Source of the DNA: an uncultured Lachnospiraceae bacterium
Lineage (GTDB): Bacteria; Bacillota; Clostridia; Lachnospirales; Lachnospiraceae
Direction: 5' to 3'
Assembly (NCBI GenBank): GCA_910586015.1
Contig: CAJUGJ010000005.1
Span: 62,001 to 126,000 of the forward strand
DNA length: 64,000 nt
The first letter of the stretch is position 1, and every line of letters starts with the position of its first letter. Below, one piece after another: positions 16,010-24,359 of this stretch. The translations under genes were made by a program, and so were the position numbers. The notes under the pieces were generated by a model, which had not been told where the DNA came from, did not search any database, and saw only the letters and a list, made by a program, of their open reading frames with translations.

Positions 16010-17575
16010 ATGGAAAGGATGAAAAAAAGAAGAGGTTGGGAAAAACAGAAATATCGGATAATAAGCTTTTTGCTGCTTGCAACAATGTTATGTATAGGAT
16101 TTATGCAGGAACAAATATTAAGTGCAAAAAGCACATCAGAGGATTTTGAGATTCGTCAAGGGGTATTAGTCAATTATCATGGTAGTGGAGGAGATATAAC
16201 AATTCCAGAAGGAGTGACGAAGATCGGGGAAAGTGCGTTTGCAAATTGCAGTAGTCTGACAAGTGTGACGATACCAAAAGGGGTAAAAGAGATAGGTTCC
16301 GATGCGTTTTTGGGATGTAACAGTTTAAAAAGTGTGACAATTCCAGATAGTGTGACAAAGATAGAAGGTTGGACATTTTATGATTGTAAGAGTTTGACAA
16401 GTATAACAATCCCAAAAGGTGTGACAGAGATAGGATTTAGAGCGTTTTCAGATTGTGATAGTCTAAAAAATGTGATAATTCCAAAAGGGGTAACGAAGAT
16501 TGGAGATAAGGCATTTTCAGGATGTAAAAGTCTTACAGACATAACAATTCCAGAAGGGGTGATAAAGATTGGGGAAAGTACGTTTGCAAATTGCAATCTA
16601 AAAAGAGTGATAATCCCAGCTAGTGTGACAGAAATCGAAGAAAGTGCATTTTTAAGTTGTAGTAATCTAAAAAGAGTAACAATTCCAACTACTGTGACAA
16701 AGATAGGGGGTGGAGCGTTTAACAATACTCTATGGCTTTCAAATCAACAAAAAAAGAATCCATTTGTTATTGTGAATGGAATTTTGATTGATGGTAGTAC
16801 ATGTAGTGGGAAGATAGCAATTCCAAAAGAGGTGAAGGAGATAGGAGTTCGGGCATTTTCAGATTGCGATAATCTAAAAAAAGTGACAATCCCCAATAGT
16901 GTAACGAAGATAGAGGATGAAGCGTTTTCAAATTGCAGTAACTTGACAAGAGTGATAATCCCAGATAGTGTGAAGGAGATAGGAAGAAGTGCATTTTTTG
17001 GCTGTAGTAGTCTAAAAGGTGTGATGATACCAGAAGGGGTGACAGAGATCAGAACAGATACATTTTCAGATTGTGATAGTCTGACAAAAGTGACAATCCC
17101 AGATAGTATGAAAAAGATAGGGGATAGTGCATTTTTAAATTGCAATAGTCTGACAAGTATAACGATCCCAGATAGCGTGAAGGAGATAGGAAGAAGTGCA
17201 TTTTTTGGCTGTAGTAGTCTAAAAAGTGTAACAATACCAAAAGGAATAACAGAGATAAAGGATTGGACATTTTATGATTGTAAGAGTTTGACAAGTATAA
17301 TAATTCCCAAAGAAGTAACCAAGATCGGAAGCTGGGCATTTTCAGATTGCGATAATCTAAAAAAAGTGACAATCCCAGATAGTGTGACAAAGATAGGCGA
17401 AGGTGCATTTAATGAATGTAAAAGCCTGAGCAGTGTGACAATTCCAGCTAGTGTAACAAAGATTGGGAATATAGCGTTTGCGGATTGTGACAGTAAAATT
17501 GTCATATATGGAAAAAAAGGTTCCTATGCAGAATCATATGCAAAAGATAAAAAAATAACCTTTAAAGTAAAATAA
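16010..17575 (+). CDS. Secreted BspA-like leucine-rich repeat protein
   Basis: This 521-residue protein has a long basic N-terminus and a hydrophobic stretch (I-I-S-F-L-L-L-A-T-M-L-C-I-G-F) that reads as a signal peptide, with probable cleavage after I-L-S-A-K. Then come 18 repeats of about 23 residues of the LRR_5/BspA type, pattern V-T-I-P-x-x-V-T-K-I-G-x-x-A-F-x-x-C-x-x-L. Repeat 8 carries a 20-residue excursion (Q-Q-K-K-N-P-F-V-I-V-N-G). The C-terminus has no LPXTG motif or membrane anchor. Such proteins are surface or secreted binding proteins in gut Firmicutes and Bacteroidetes; the ligand is unknown. The start ATG 16010 follows gaggaga (15997-16003); a GTG at 15995 overlaps that site. 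Confidence 0.85.
   Translation: MERMKKRRGWEKQKYRIISFLLLATMLCIGFMQEQILSAKSTSEDFEIRQGVLVNYHGSGGDITIPEGVTKIGESAFANCSSLTSVTIPKGVKEIGSDAFLGCNSLKSVTIPDSVTKIEGWTFYDCKSLTSITIPKGVTEIGFRAFSDCDSLKNVIIPKGVTKIGDKAFSGCKSLTDITIPEGVIKIGESTFANCNLKRVIIPASVTEIEESAFLSCSNLKRVTIPTTVTKIGGGAFNNTLWLSNQQKKNPFVIVNGILIDGSTCSGKIAIPKEVKEIGVRAFSDCDNLKKVTIPNSVTKIEDEAFSNCSNLTRVIIPDSVKEIGRSAFFGCSSLKGVMIPEGVTEIRTDTFSDCDSLTKVTIPDSMKKIGDSAFLNCNSLTSITIPDSVKEIGRSAFFGCSSLKSVTIPKGITEIKDWTFYDCKSLTSIIIPKEVTKIGSWAFSDCDNLKKVTIPDSVTKIGEGAFNECKSLSSVTIPASVTKIGNIAFADCDSKIVIYGKKGSYAESYAKDKKITFKVK
16196..17500 (+). repeat. Tandem 69-bp repeats encoding the LRR units
   Basis: Eighteen units of about 69 bases lie in tandem. Some pairs are nearly identical at DNA level: bases from 16970 and from 17177 (207 apart, three units) match for about 48 bases. 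Bases around 16370 and 17267 (897 apart, thirteen units) also match over 30 bases. This points to recent internal duplication. Confidence 0.85.
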
Positions 17576-17667
17576 TGATAAACTTATTTCTTTTATTTGA
17601 GATTATACTATCATTGAGGATATTTTATTGATCTTACAATTTACGGAAATTCAAAAAAATCTTTCTA

Positions 17668-17696
17668 TTGCACTTAGAGAAAATTCGAAGTATAAT
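17668..17696 (+). promoter_or_regulatory. Promoter of the surface-polymer cluster
   Basis: TTGCAC at 17668-17673 and a perfect TATAAT at 17691-17696 are spaced by exactly 17 bases. Transcription should begin near 17703, giving a leader of 200 bases. Confidence 0.75.
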
Positions 17697-17702
17697 AATT
17701 AT

Positions 17703-17902
17703 ATGTGTGCAATTTTAACAATTAACAGCAAGGATTGCTCTTCTTCTTAGGTAGGGGAGGAATTGCTAGAAACAATTGTAACGGCAGTAGCGGGCGAGTA
17801 TCGCCTACTGCCATGAAGTAATCCACAGAATTGTCTTGCTCTTAACTGCTACGAGTGGATTGAAACAAGTGAGAAAGTGTTAAAAAGACAGGAGGAACTG
17901 CA
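17703..17902 (+). ncRNA. Structured 200-nt leader of the surface-polymer operon (unknown class)
   Basis: Most of the 327-base gap between the LRR gene and the glycosyltransferase gene is this leader. Bases 17732-17736 (ggatt) can pair with 17820-17824 (aatcc), enclosing two hairpins. One is 17761-17765 with 17773-17777. The other is a strong stem of 8 bp plus 2 bp (17783-17792 with 17802-17812) with one bulge. An internal ggggagg lies at 17754-17760. I do not recognise a known riboswitch consensus. The real ribosome binding site, ggagg, lies just before ATG 17903. Confidence 0.4.
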
Positions 17903-20848
17903 ATGACCGATTGCAAAGTCAGCATAGTCATTCCTGTATATAACGTCGAACAATATCTTGCATATTGTCTTGACAGTGTATTCGGACAGACTTTAACGGA
18001 AATAGAAGTAATTGCCGTAAATGATGGAAGCACAGATGGCAGTCTTGAAATTCTAAAAACGTATGAAGCATCACATCAAAAACAAATGACCGTCTATTCT
18101 ACGAAGAATCAGGGAGTAAGTCATGCTAGAAATTATGGCTTAAAACGAGCACATGGAGAATTTGTTTTGTTTGTAGACAGTGATGATTTTTTAGAGCCAG
18201 AAATGTGTGAAAAGATGTATCTTAAAGCGATACAGGATCAGAATGATGTCGTACTCTGCAATTATTATGCTGCTTATTATAATCCAGAACGGGAAAAATT
18301 TATTAAAAAAACCAGCAGGGCTTATCATATTAATTTTAGTACTAATTTTAATCTGCATGAACAAAAGTTTCAACTTACTCATATTTCCCCTTTTCCTTGG
18401 GACAAACTCTATCGCAGAAGTTTATTACAGCAGTTTTCATTTCCAGAGGGGATACGATTTGAAGATTTAGCAGTAGTATATCGAATTGTATGTGCAGCAA
18501 ACAGTATAGGAGTATTAAAAGAATATCTCTATAATTACCGAAAGACAAATACAGGAAGTTTTTTAAGTAGTTTTTCGGAAGGGACTTTGGATATTACAAA
18601 GGCACTTCAAACTTTAGTAGATGGATTACGTGCAGATGGATGCTTTGAAGAGTTTTATGAAGAAATTGAATTTATTTGTACAAGACATATTTTAATTCGT
18701 TATAATTCTATGTTTCAGATAGAAAATCGAAAGAAACTGGAATTAAAGTTACGCTTAATTGCAGAATCTTATGATTTTTTAGATAGTCATTTTGAAGGAT
18801 GGCAGCAAAATCACTATTTGCGTTATAGTACCTCCAGAAATATGAGGGCAAAATTTCCAGTGTATTGTGACAGGAATATTTTAGTTGCCAGAGTTAAAAA
18901 AGAAGAACGACTTCCACTTATGGCAATTAAATTAAGATCTAAATTAAGGTCTTCTAAGAAAAAACTGAAAAGAGGATGGCGTAAGTTTAAAAAAAGTCAG
19001 CATAAATTTAGATTTTTATGCAGCAGAATTCCTTTTCTTAAACTATTTCATCTACCTAAAGATGTCGTTTATACAAGGTATTATGAAAAACTTCCAGTCA
19101 ATGAAAATTTAGTTCTCTTTGAGTCCAAACATGGAGATGATTTAGCAGGAAATATTTTTTATATGCTGATGGCAATGAAAGAAGAAAGCTATCGTAAATT
19201 TCAAATTGTTTTAGTTATGAAAATGTCGCTTTTTGAAGCGATTCAGGATCTCTTAAAACGATATGAAATGGATTATGTCGTACTAGAAGATATCCAATCA
19301 AAAAACTATCAAAAATTATTAGCAACAGCAAAATATCTGATTACAGATACCAGTTTTCCAACTTATTATATTAAACGCCCTGAACAGGTCTATTTGAATA
19401 CTTGGCATGGAACTCCATTAAAAGCAATGGGGAGAATTGTTCCAAAGAGAGAATATGGACTTGGAAATGTTCAGAGAAATTTTCTGATTACAGATTATCT
19501 ACTCTATCAAAATGAATTTTCCAGAGATGTGTTCTTAAATGACTATATGCTTCCAAATCTCTATCAAGGAAAAGTAATGTTATCTGGATATCCAAGAAAT
19601 TCTGCCTTTTTTAGAGAGGAAAGATATGATCAAATTCGTAGAGATTTAGAATTAACAGAAATGAAAGTTATGATCTATATGCCAACATGGAGAGGTCTGC
19701 TTACTAAAAAAGAAAATAAAAAACAGATCGAAGAACTGACAAATTATTTTTATGAGTTAGATGATGGCTTAGAAGATGACCAAGTACTTTTTGTTAAACT
19801 GCATCCTTTTGTAAAATCAGCAATGAATTTAGAGGATTTTGATCATATTAGAGCATTTCCAGAAGGCTATGAAACGTATGACTTTTTAAATGCCAGCGAT
19901 CTTTTGATTACAGATTATTCCAGTATTATGTTTGACTATGCTGTTTCCAAAAAGAGGATTATACTTTTTACTTATGATAGAGAAGAATATTTAGCAGATC
20001 GAGGAATGTATTTGGATTTAGATAGTTTAGAATTTCCAAAGGCAGATAACGTAGAAGAATTGATAGAGGCTATCAATCAAAAGCCAAAGAAAGAAGAATA
20101 TCCACAGTTTTTTGAACAATTTTGTAAATATGACTCTGCTAAAACAGCAGAAAAAGTCTGTGAAGCATTATTTTTTGGAAAAAACGCAGAGTTTTCTCTT
20201 GAACCAGTAAAAGTTAATAGAAAGAAAAATGTGCTTATTTTTACAAAAGGAGGAGAAAAAGGAGCTCTTCGTCAGTTAGTAAATATGATCAATGAGATAG
20301 ATTCTGAAAAATATAACTTCTTTCTTTGTGCAAAAGCCTCTGAATTAAGAAAGACAACGTCGATTCTCTCAGAATTAAATCGCACAGCTTCTTATTTGGC
20401 ATTGTCTTTTGATGCAAATTTTACAATTAAAGAACGACTTATGGCAGGGCTTTCTTTTAAGTTTGGTGTAGGTTGGAAGTCAGTAGAACAGTGTATGGAA
20501 AAGATTGCAGAACGTGAAAATTTGAAATATTTTGGAAATGCTTCTTTTGATATTGTAATTAATTATTCTTCTGCGGATAAACTTGTTCTAAAAATGTGTC
20601 AAAAGTTTCAAGCCGTTACTGTAATGAATTTAAAAGGATTTAGTCCAAAACGTTATCAAGAATCAAGAAAATATAGAAATTCTAGAAATTATATTTTTAA
20701 GAGACTAGATGGATTTCATTATATAACTGCAAAAGAGGATTTAAAAGAGTTTTTTGAACAAAAGATTCCTCAAAAATCGAAAGGGTGGATAGTGGATTCT
20801 AATACAGATTTTAATTTAAGTGAAGTATTAAAGGAGGTAGAACAATGA
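17903..20848 (+). CDS. GT2 glycosyltransferase fused to a CDP-glycerol glycerophosphotransferase, with a third C-terminal domain
   Basis: This 981-residue protein combines three parts. Residues 1-330 are a GT2 glycosyltransferase (V-S-I-V-I-P-V-Y-N at the start, the metal-binding D-S-D-D-F near residue 93). Residues 390-755 are a TagB/TagF-like CDP-glycerol:polyglycerophosphate glycerophosphotransferase, with N-T-W-H-G-T-P-L-K, M-P-T-W-R-G and L-I-T-D-Y-S-S-I-M-F-D-Y. Residues 770-981 start V-L-I-F-T-K-G-G-E-K-G-A and look like one half of a GT-B fold. A basic linker (residues 340-375) may touch the membrane. It probably adds sugar and glycerol phosphate to a wall or capsular polymer. Its stop overlaps the next start (ATGA). 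Confidence 0.88.
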   Translation: MTDCKVSIVIPVYNVEQYLAYCLDSVFGQTLTEIEVIAVNDGSTDGSLEILKTYEASHQKQMTVYSTKNQGVSHARNYGLKRAHGEFVLFVDSDDFLEPEMCEKMYLKAIQDQNDVVLCNYYAAYYNPEREKFIKKTSRAYHINFSTNFNLHEQKFQLTHISPFPWDKLYRRSLLQQFSFPEGIRFEDLAVVYRIVCAANSIGVLKEYLYNYRKTNTGSFLSSFSEGTLDITKALQTLVDGLRADGCFEEFYEEIEFICTRHILIRYNSMFQIENRKKLELKLRLIAESYDFLDSHFEGWQQNHYLRYSTSRNMRAKFPVYCDRNILVARVKKEERLPLMAIKLRSKLRSSKKKLKRGWRKFKKSQHKFRFLCSRIPFLKLFHLPKDVVYTRYYEKLPVNENLVLFESKHGDDLAGNIFYMLMAMKEESYRKFQIVLVMKMSLFEAIQDLLKRYEMDYVVLEDIQSKNYQKLLATAKYLITDTSFPTYYIKRPEQVYLNTWHGTPLKAMGRIVPKREYGLGNVQRNFLITDYLLYQNEFSRDVFLNDYMLPNLYQGKVMLSGYPRNSAFFREERYDQIRRDLELTEMKVMIYMPTWRGLLTKKENKKQIEELTNYFYELDDGLEDDQVLFVKLHPFVKSAMNLEDFDHIRAFPEGYETYDFLNASDLLITDYSSIMFDYAVSKKRIILFTYDREEYLADRGMYLDLDSLEFPKADNVEELIEAINQKPKKEEYPQFFEQFCKYDSAKTAEKVCEALFFGKNAEFSLEPVKVNRKKNVLIFTKGGEKGALRQLVNMINEIDSEKYNFFLCAKASELRKTTSILSELNRTASYLALSFDANFTIKERLMAGLSFKFGVGWKSVEQCMEKIAERENLKYFGNASFDIVINYSSADKLVLKMCQKFQAVTVMNLKGFSPKRYQESRKYRNSRNYIFKRLDGFHYITAKEDLKEFFEQKIPQKSKGWIVDSNTDFNLSEVLKEVEQ

Positions 20849-21945
20849 AGGCAGGGGTGATCACATTTCACAGTGCTCATAATTATGGTGCAAGCTTGCA
20901 GACTTGGGCACTTCAGCAAGCATTAAAAAAGCTGGATGTAGAACCTTGTGTCATTCACTATCATCCAGAAATTATAGATAGGCTTTATCGAGCTCCAAAA
21001 CAGGACACGTTTGCTAAAAAACGCAGATATTTACTGAAAAAAAGGTATCGTGCTACTGTCCGTCAACAATGGGAAAAGTATGAAAAATATCAGACATTTT
21101 TAAAGGAACATCTAAATCTTTTAGGAGATTTTACAGACTATGAACAGTTAAAAGCGGCAACGCTTGGATTGGATGTATATATTACAGGAAGTGATCAAGT
21201 CTGGAACAGCGATCATATTGGTGGATATGATCCAGCATATTTTTTAAACTTTGCAGAGCGAGGAAAAAGAAAAGTTTCTTATGCAGCAAGTGTAGGAAGA
21301 GATTATATCTATGCACAATATCGAAAAGACGTAGAAGAAAGTCTAAAGGATTTTACAGCGATTTCTGTACGTGAGGAAAGTACAAGACCTGCAATTGAAG
21401 CACTTGCGAAAAGACCTGTTTGTGTAACAGTAGATCCTACACTTTTATTAAAAAAAGAAGATTATGAACAGCTACGAAAACCAGTGAAACGGCAGGGAAA
21501 GTATATTTTAGTCTATATGATGGAAAAAAATAGTGCTCTGATTTCTTTTGCTAATAGAATTTCTGTCTCTTTGGGAATTCCAGTTATTCAACGAAGAAGA
21601 CAAAAGATTTTTAAAAATGAATTATATAATTTTGCTTCTGATACACCAGATGAATTTTTAAGTGAGATAGAAGGAGCTGAATTTGTACTGACAAATTCTT
21701 TTCATGGGACAGTATTTTCTATTATTTATGAAAAGCCATTTGTATCTATGCTGCATACCAGTACAGGAACTAGAACAAGTGATCTTTTAAAGACACTTGG
21801 GTTAGAGGATCATATTTTATATCAAACCAGCCAGTTTCAAGAGTTTTCTCAGCTTTTAATCAAGGATAAAGAAGCGTTAAGAAAAAGGGTTGCACAGCTT
21901 CAAAAAGAATCCTATCAGTTTTTGAGAGATGCCCTGTTTCATTAA
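20845..21945 (+). CDS. Polysaccharide pyruvyl transferase family protein
   Basis: This 366-residue protein has the N-terminal block I-T-F-H-S-A-H-N-Y-G-A-S-L-Q-T of the polysaccharide pyruvyl transferase family. It also has the T-G-S-D-Q-V-W-N segment and, near residue 290, N-S-F-H-G-T-V-F-S-I. Members add ketal pyruvate from phosphoenolpyruvate to sugars of surface polymers; some have other transferase roles. It overlaps the preceding gene by four bases, so translation is probably coupled. Position between two glycerophosphotransferase genes supports a role in one surface polymer. The exact acceptor is unknown. Confidence 0.87.
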   Translation: MKAGVITFHSAHNYGASLQTWALQQALKKLDVEPCVIHYHPEIIDRLYRAPKQDTFAKKRRYLLKKRYRATVRQQWEKYEKYQTFLKEHLNLLGDFTDYEQLKAATLGLDVYITGSDQVWNSDHIGGYDPAYFLNFAERGKRKVSYAASVGRDYIYAQYRKDVEESLKDFTAISVREESTRPAIEALAKRPVCVTVDPTLLLKKEDYEQLRKPVKRQGKYILVYMMEKNSALISFANRISVSLGIPVIQRRRQKIFKNELYNFASDTPDEFLSEIEGAEFVLTNSFHGTVFSIIYEKPFVSMLHTSTGTRTSDLLKTLGLEDHILYQTSQFQEFSQLLIKDKEALRKRVAQLQKESYQFLRDALFH

Positions 21946-21977
21946 ATAAAAGCTTATAAAAAGATTGTGAGGAAACA

Positions 21978-22691
21978 ATGGAATATTTGTATGAAACACA
22001 TCTGCATACCAGAGAGGCAAGTGCCTGCGCCTCTCTTTCTGGTGCACAACAGGTAAGATTGTATAAAAAGTTAGGATATACAGGAATTATTGTGACAGAC
22101 CACTTTTTCGGAGGAAATACCTGTATCCCAAGAGATATTCCGTGGCAGGAAAAGATTGAATTATTCTGTCTTGGATATGAACATGCCAAAAAAGAGGGAG
22201 AAAAAATTGGGCTTTCTGTATTTTTTGGATTAGAAACAAATTTTCGAGGAACAGAATTTTTACTTTATGGAGTGGGAAAAGAATGGTTACTTTCTCATCC
22301 ACAGATGTTAAATTGGAGTGTTGCAGATCAGTATCGAGAAGTAAAAGCAGTAGGTGGTATGGTTGTACATGCTCACCCATTTCGAGAAGCCAATTATCTG
22401 CCAAAAGCAAAAGTATATCCAGACTTTGTAGATGCAGTAGAAGGATATAATTTTGGCAATCGAAATCCTAAATTTAATGAATTGGCAATCCAATATGCCA
22501 AGCAATATAACAAGCCATTAACTGGTGGAGGAGATGCCCATAATTTGGATTCAGGACATGGCGGAATTTGTGTAAAACAGCCTTGGAATTCGGTAAAGGA
22601 TTATATTGAGATAATTATAAAAAAAGAGAAATATCAAATTTTACATCAGTCAAAAAAATTGGAAGATGAAACAGAAATTCAAAATTTCTAA
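21978..22691 (+). CDS. PHP-domain phosphoesterase
   Basis: This 237-residue protein has the metal-binding motifs of the PHP family in order: H-L-H-T near residue 10, T-D-H-F near residue 40, H-A-H-P-F near residue 132 and G-G-D-A-H-N near residue 190. PHP proteins hydrolyse phosphoesters; family members include histidinol phosphatase and the CpsB/YwqE tyrosine phosphatases that control capsule synthesis. Its place inside a surface-polymer cluster makes a phosphatase role in that pathway plausible, but the substrate is not readable. The start follows a gtgagg site and the gene is 32 bases after the pyruvyl transferase. Confidence 0.82.
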   Translation: MEYLYETHLHTREASACASLSGAQQVRLYKKLGYTGIIVTDHFFGGNTCIPRDIPWQEKIELFCLGYEHAKKEGEKIGLSVFFGLETNFRGTEFLLYGVGKEWLLSHPQMLNWSVADQYREVKAVGGMVVHAHPFREANYLPKAKVYPDFVDAVEGYNFGNRNPKFNELAIQYAKQYNKPLTGGGDAHNLDSGHGGICVKQPWNSVKDYIEIIIKKEKYQILHQSKKLEDETEIQNF

Positions 22692-22723
22692 AAATTGTAA
22701 ATAAATAAGAAATGAGGAAAAAG

Positions 22724-23110
22724 ATGAAAAAAGTAATTACTTATGGAACGTATGATCTGCTTCATGTAGGGCATATTAATTTACTACGTCGTGCAAAGGA
22801 GTTAGGAGATTACTTATTAGTGGTTCTTTCGACTGATGAGTTTAATGCTGTAAAGCATAAAACTGCCTATCATTGCTATGAAGATCGAAAGACAATTTTA
22901 GAGTCAATTCGATACGTAGATGAGGTAATTCCAGAATATAACTGGGAACAAAAGATTAAGGATGTACAGGAAAATCAAATTGATATTTTTGTAATGGGAG
23001 ATGATTGGAAAGGACAATTTGATTTTTTAAAAGAGTATTGTGAAGTAGTTTATCTGCCACGAACAGAGGGGGTTTCTACAACAAAGATTAAACAAGATTT
23101 AAAAAAGTAA
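22724..23110 (+). CDS. tagD: Glycerol-3-phosphate cytidylyltransferase
   Basis: The enzyme makes CDP-glycerol from glycerol 3-phosphate and CTP, the donor for polyglycerophosphate synthesis. The 128-residue product shows the nucleotidyltransferase motif Y-G-T-Y-D-L-L-H-V-G-H near residue 8 and the R-T-E-G-V-S-T-T motif near the C-terminus, as in TagD/GCT. Length equals the family norm. I start at ATG 22724, seven bases after gagg; an ATG at 22712 overlaps that site. It supplies the substrate for the two glycerophosphotransferase proteins on either side. Confidence 0.93.
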   Translation: MKKVITYGTYDLLHVGHINLLRRAKELGDYLLVVLSTDEFNAVKHKTAYHCYEDRKTILESIRYVDEVIPEYNWEQKIKDVQENQIDIFVMGDDWKGQFDFLKEYCEVVYLPRTEGVSTTKIKQDLKK

Positions 23111-23131
23111 TTATAATAAGGGGATGAAGCG

Positions 23132-24334
23132 TTGAAAAAACTGCTCAAACGAATTGTTTTACTGTTATATCGTTGTATGGTACGTATTTTACCGATCCAA
23201 AAAAATGTTGTAATCTTAGAAAGTAATCTGGGAAGAAATTATATAGGAAATCCTCGTGCTATCTATGAGGAAATATTGCGTCGGGGATTGGATCAAAAGT
23301 TTAAATGTTATTATATTTTTAATGATCCAAAAAAAATAGATCTACCCGGAACAGGAAAAAAAGTAAAAAATAGCCGTTTACGCTATTATTACTTGATGGC
23401 GGTTGCTGGAATTTGGATCTGTGACACTAGATTTCAAAATTATATGATTAAACGAAAAGGCGTCACCTATATACAGACATGGCATGGAACTCCATTAAAA
23501 AAATTGGCATTGGATATGGAACGGGTGGATATGGCAGAAACAACGGATTTAGAACAATATCGACAGGAGTTTCGCAAAAATAGTGCAACTTGGGATTATT
23601 TAATCTCCCAAAATCCTTTCTCAACAGAAACTTTTCGCAGAGCATTTGATTTTCATGGTGAGATTTTAGAGATAGGCTATCCCAGAAATGATATTTTATT
23701 TCTAAAAAATTCTCAGGAAGAAATTTTAAAACTAAAACGAAAACTTTCACTTCCTACTGATCGTAGAATTATGCTTTATGCTCCAACTTGGAGAGATAAT
23801 GCTTATTATGATAAACAAAACTATAAATTTGCAACAGAAATGAATTTTGAACAGATGTTTCAAGCATTTGGAAAGGACTCTATTTTACTGGTAAAGTATC
23901 ACTATATGGTACAGGAAAAAATTGATTGGAGTAGTTATCAGGGATTTATAAAAGAAATGGATGCAAAAGTAGATATTGCAGAGCTTTATCTTGTTTCTGA
24001 TTTGTTGATTACAGATTATTCTTCTGTCATGTTTGACTATAGTTTATTACATCGACCAATGTTTTTTTATACCTATGATCTAGATCATTATAAAAATCAG
24101 CTTCGTGGATTTTATTTTGATTTAATGAAAGAAGCACCAGGTCCTGTTGTAGGAGATACAGAAGAATTAATTCACTGTATTCAAGATTATTTTCCAGAAG
24201 AATATGAGCAGGTAAGTAAAAACTTTTATCAGACATATAATCCTTTTGATGATGGTCATGCAGCGGAAAAGGTTGTAGATCTTATGGTAGCAATCGATTC
24301 TTCTACGTATACACATACACCATCAGATTTATAA
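23132..24334 (+). CDS. CDP-glycerol glycerophosphotransferase (TagB/TagF family)
   Basis: This 400-residue protein transfers glycerol phosphate from CDP-glycerol to a growing polymer or a lipid-linked primer at the inner face of the membrane. Family motifs are T-W-H-G-T-P-L-K-K-L near residue 118, Y-A-P-T-W-R-D and L-L-I-T-D-Y-S-S-V-M-F-D-Y. The basic N-terminus with a hydrophobic run (R-I-V-L-L-L-Y-R-C-M-V) may associate with the membrane. The start is TTG 23132, eight bases after aagggga; no in-frame ATG lies nearby until residue 15. It may act as primase (TagB) while the 981-residue protein extends or decorates, but that split is inference. Confidence 0.9.
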   Translation: MKKLLKRIVLLLYRCMVRILPIQKNVVILESNLGRNYIGNPRAIYEEILRRGLDQKFKCYYIFNDPKKIDLPGTGKKVKNSRLRYYYLMAVAGIWICDTRFQNYMIKRKGVTYIQTWHGTPLKKLALDMERVDMAETTDLEQYRQEFRKNSATWDYLISQNPFSTETFRRAFDFHGEILEIGYPRNDILFLKNSQEEILKLKRKLSLPTDRRIMLYAPTWRDNAYYDKQNYKFATEMNFEQMFQAFGKDSILLVKYHYMVQEKIDWSSYQGFIKEMDAKVDIAELYLVSDLLITDYSSVMFDYSLLHRPMFFYTYDLDHYKNQLRGFYFDLMKEAPGPVVGDTEELIHCIQDYFPEEYEQVSKNFYQTYNPFDDGHAAEKVVDLMVAIDSSTYTHTPSDL

Positions 24335-24359
24335 AAAACGTGTAGAAATGAGGAAAAAA

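Noticed and set aside
15877..16149. A 90-codon frame overlapping the start of the LRR gene
   Set aside because: It has no ribosome binding site and overlaps the LRR signal-peptide region in another frame; the long terminator-like hairpin explains its first part.
16170..17505. Several minus-strand frames of 75-130 codons opposite the LRR gene
   Set aside because: They are produced by the 69-bp periodicity of the coding repeats; none has a plausible start site.
17763..17816. A short TTG-started frame of 17 codons after ggggagg in the leader
   Set aside because: The spacing to the ribosome-binding-like site is only two bases, and the stretch is better explained as part of the hairpin at 17783-17812.
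17832..17865. A 34-base stretch ending in tggattgaaac that resembles the 3' end of some type I CRISPR repeats
   Set aside because: It occurs once, has no spacers or second copy and no cas genes, and lies in a leader just before a glycosyltransferase gene.
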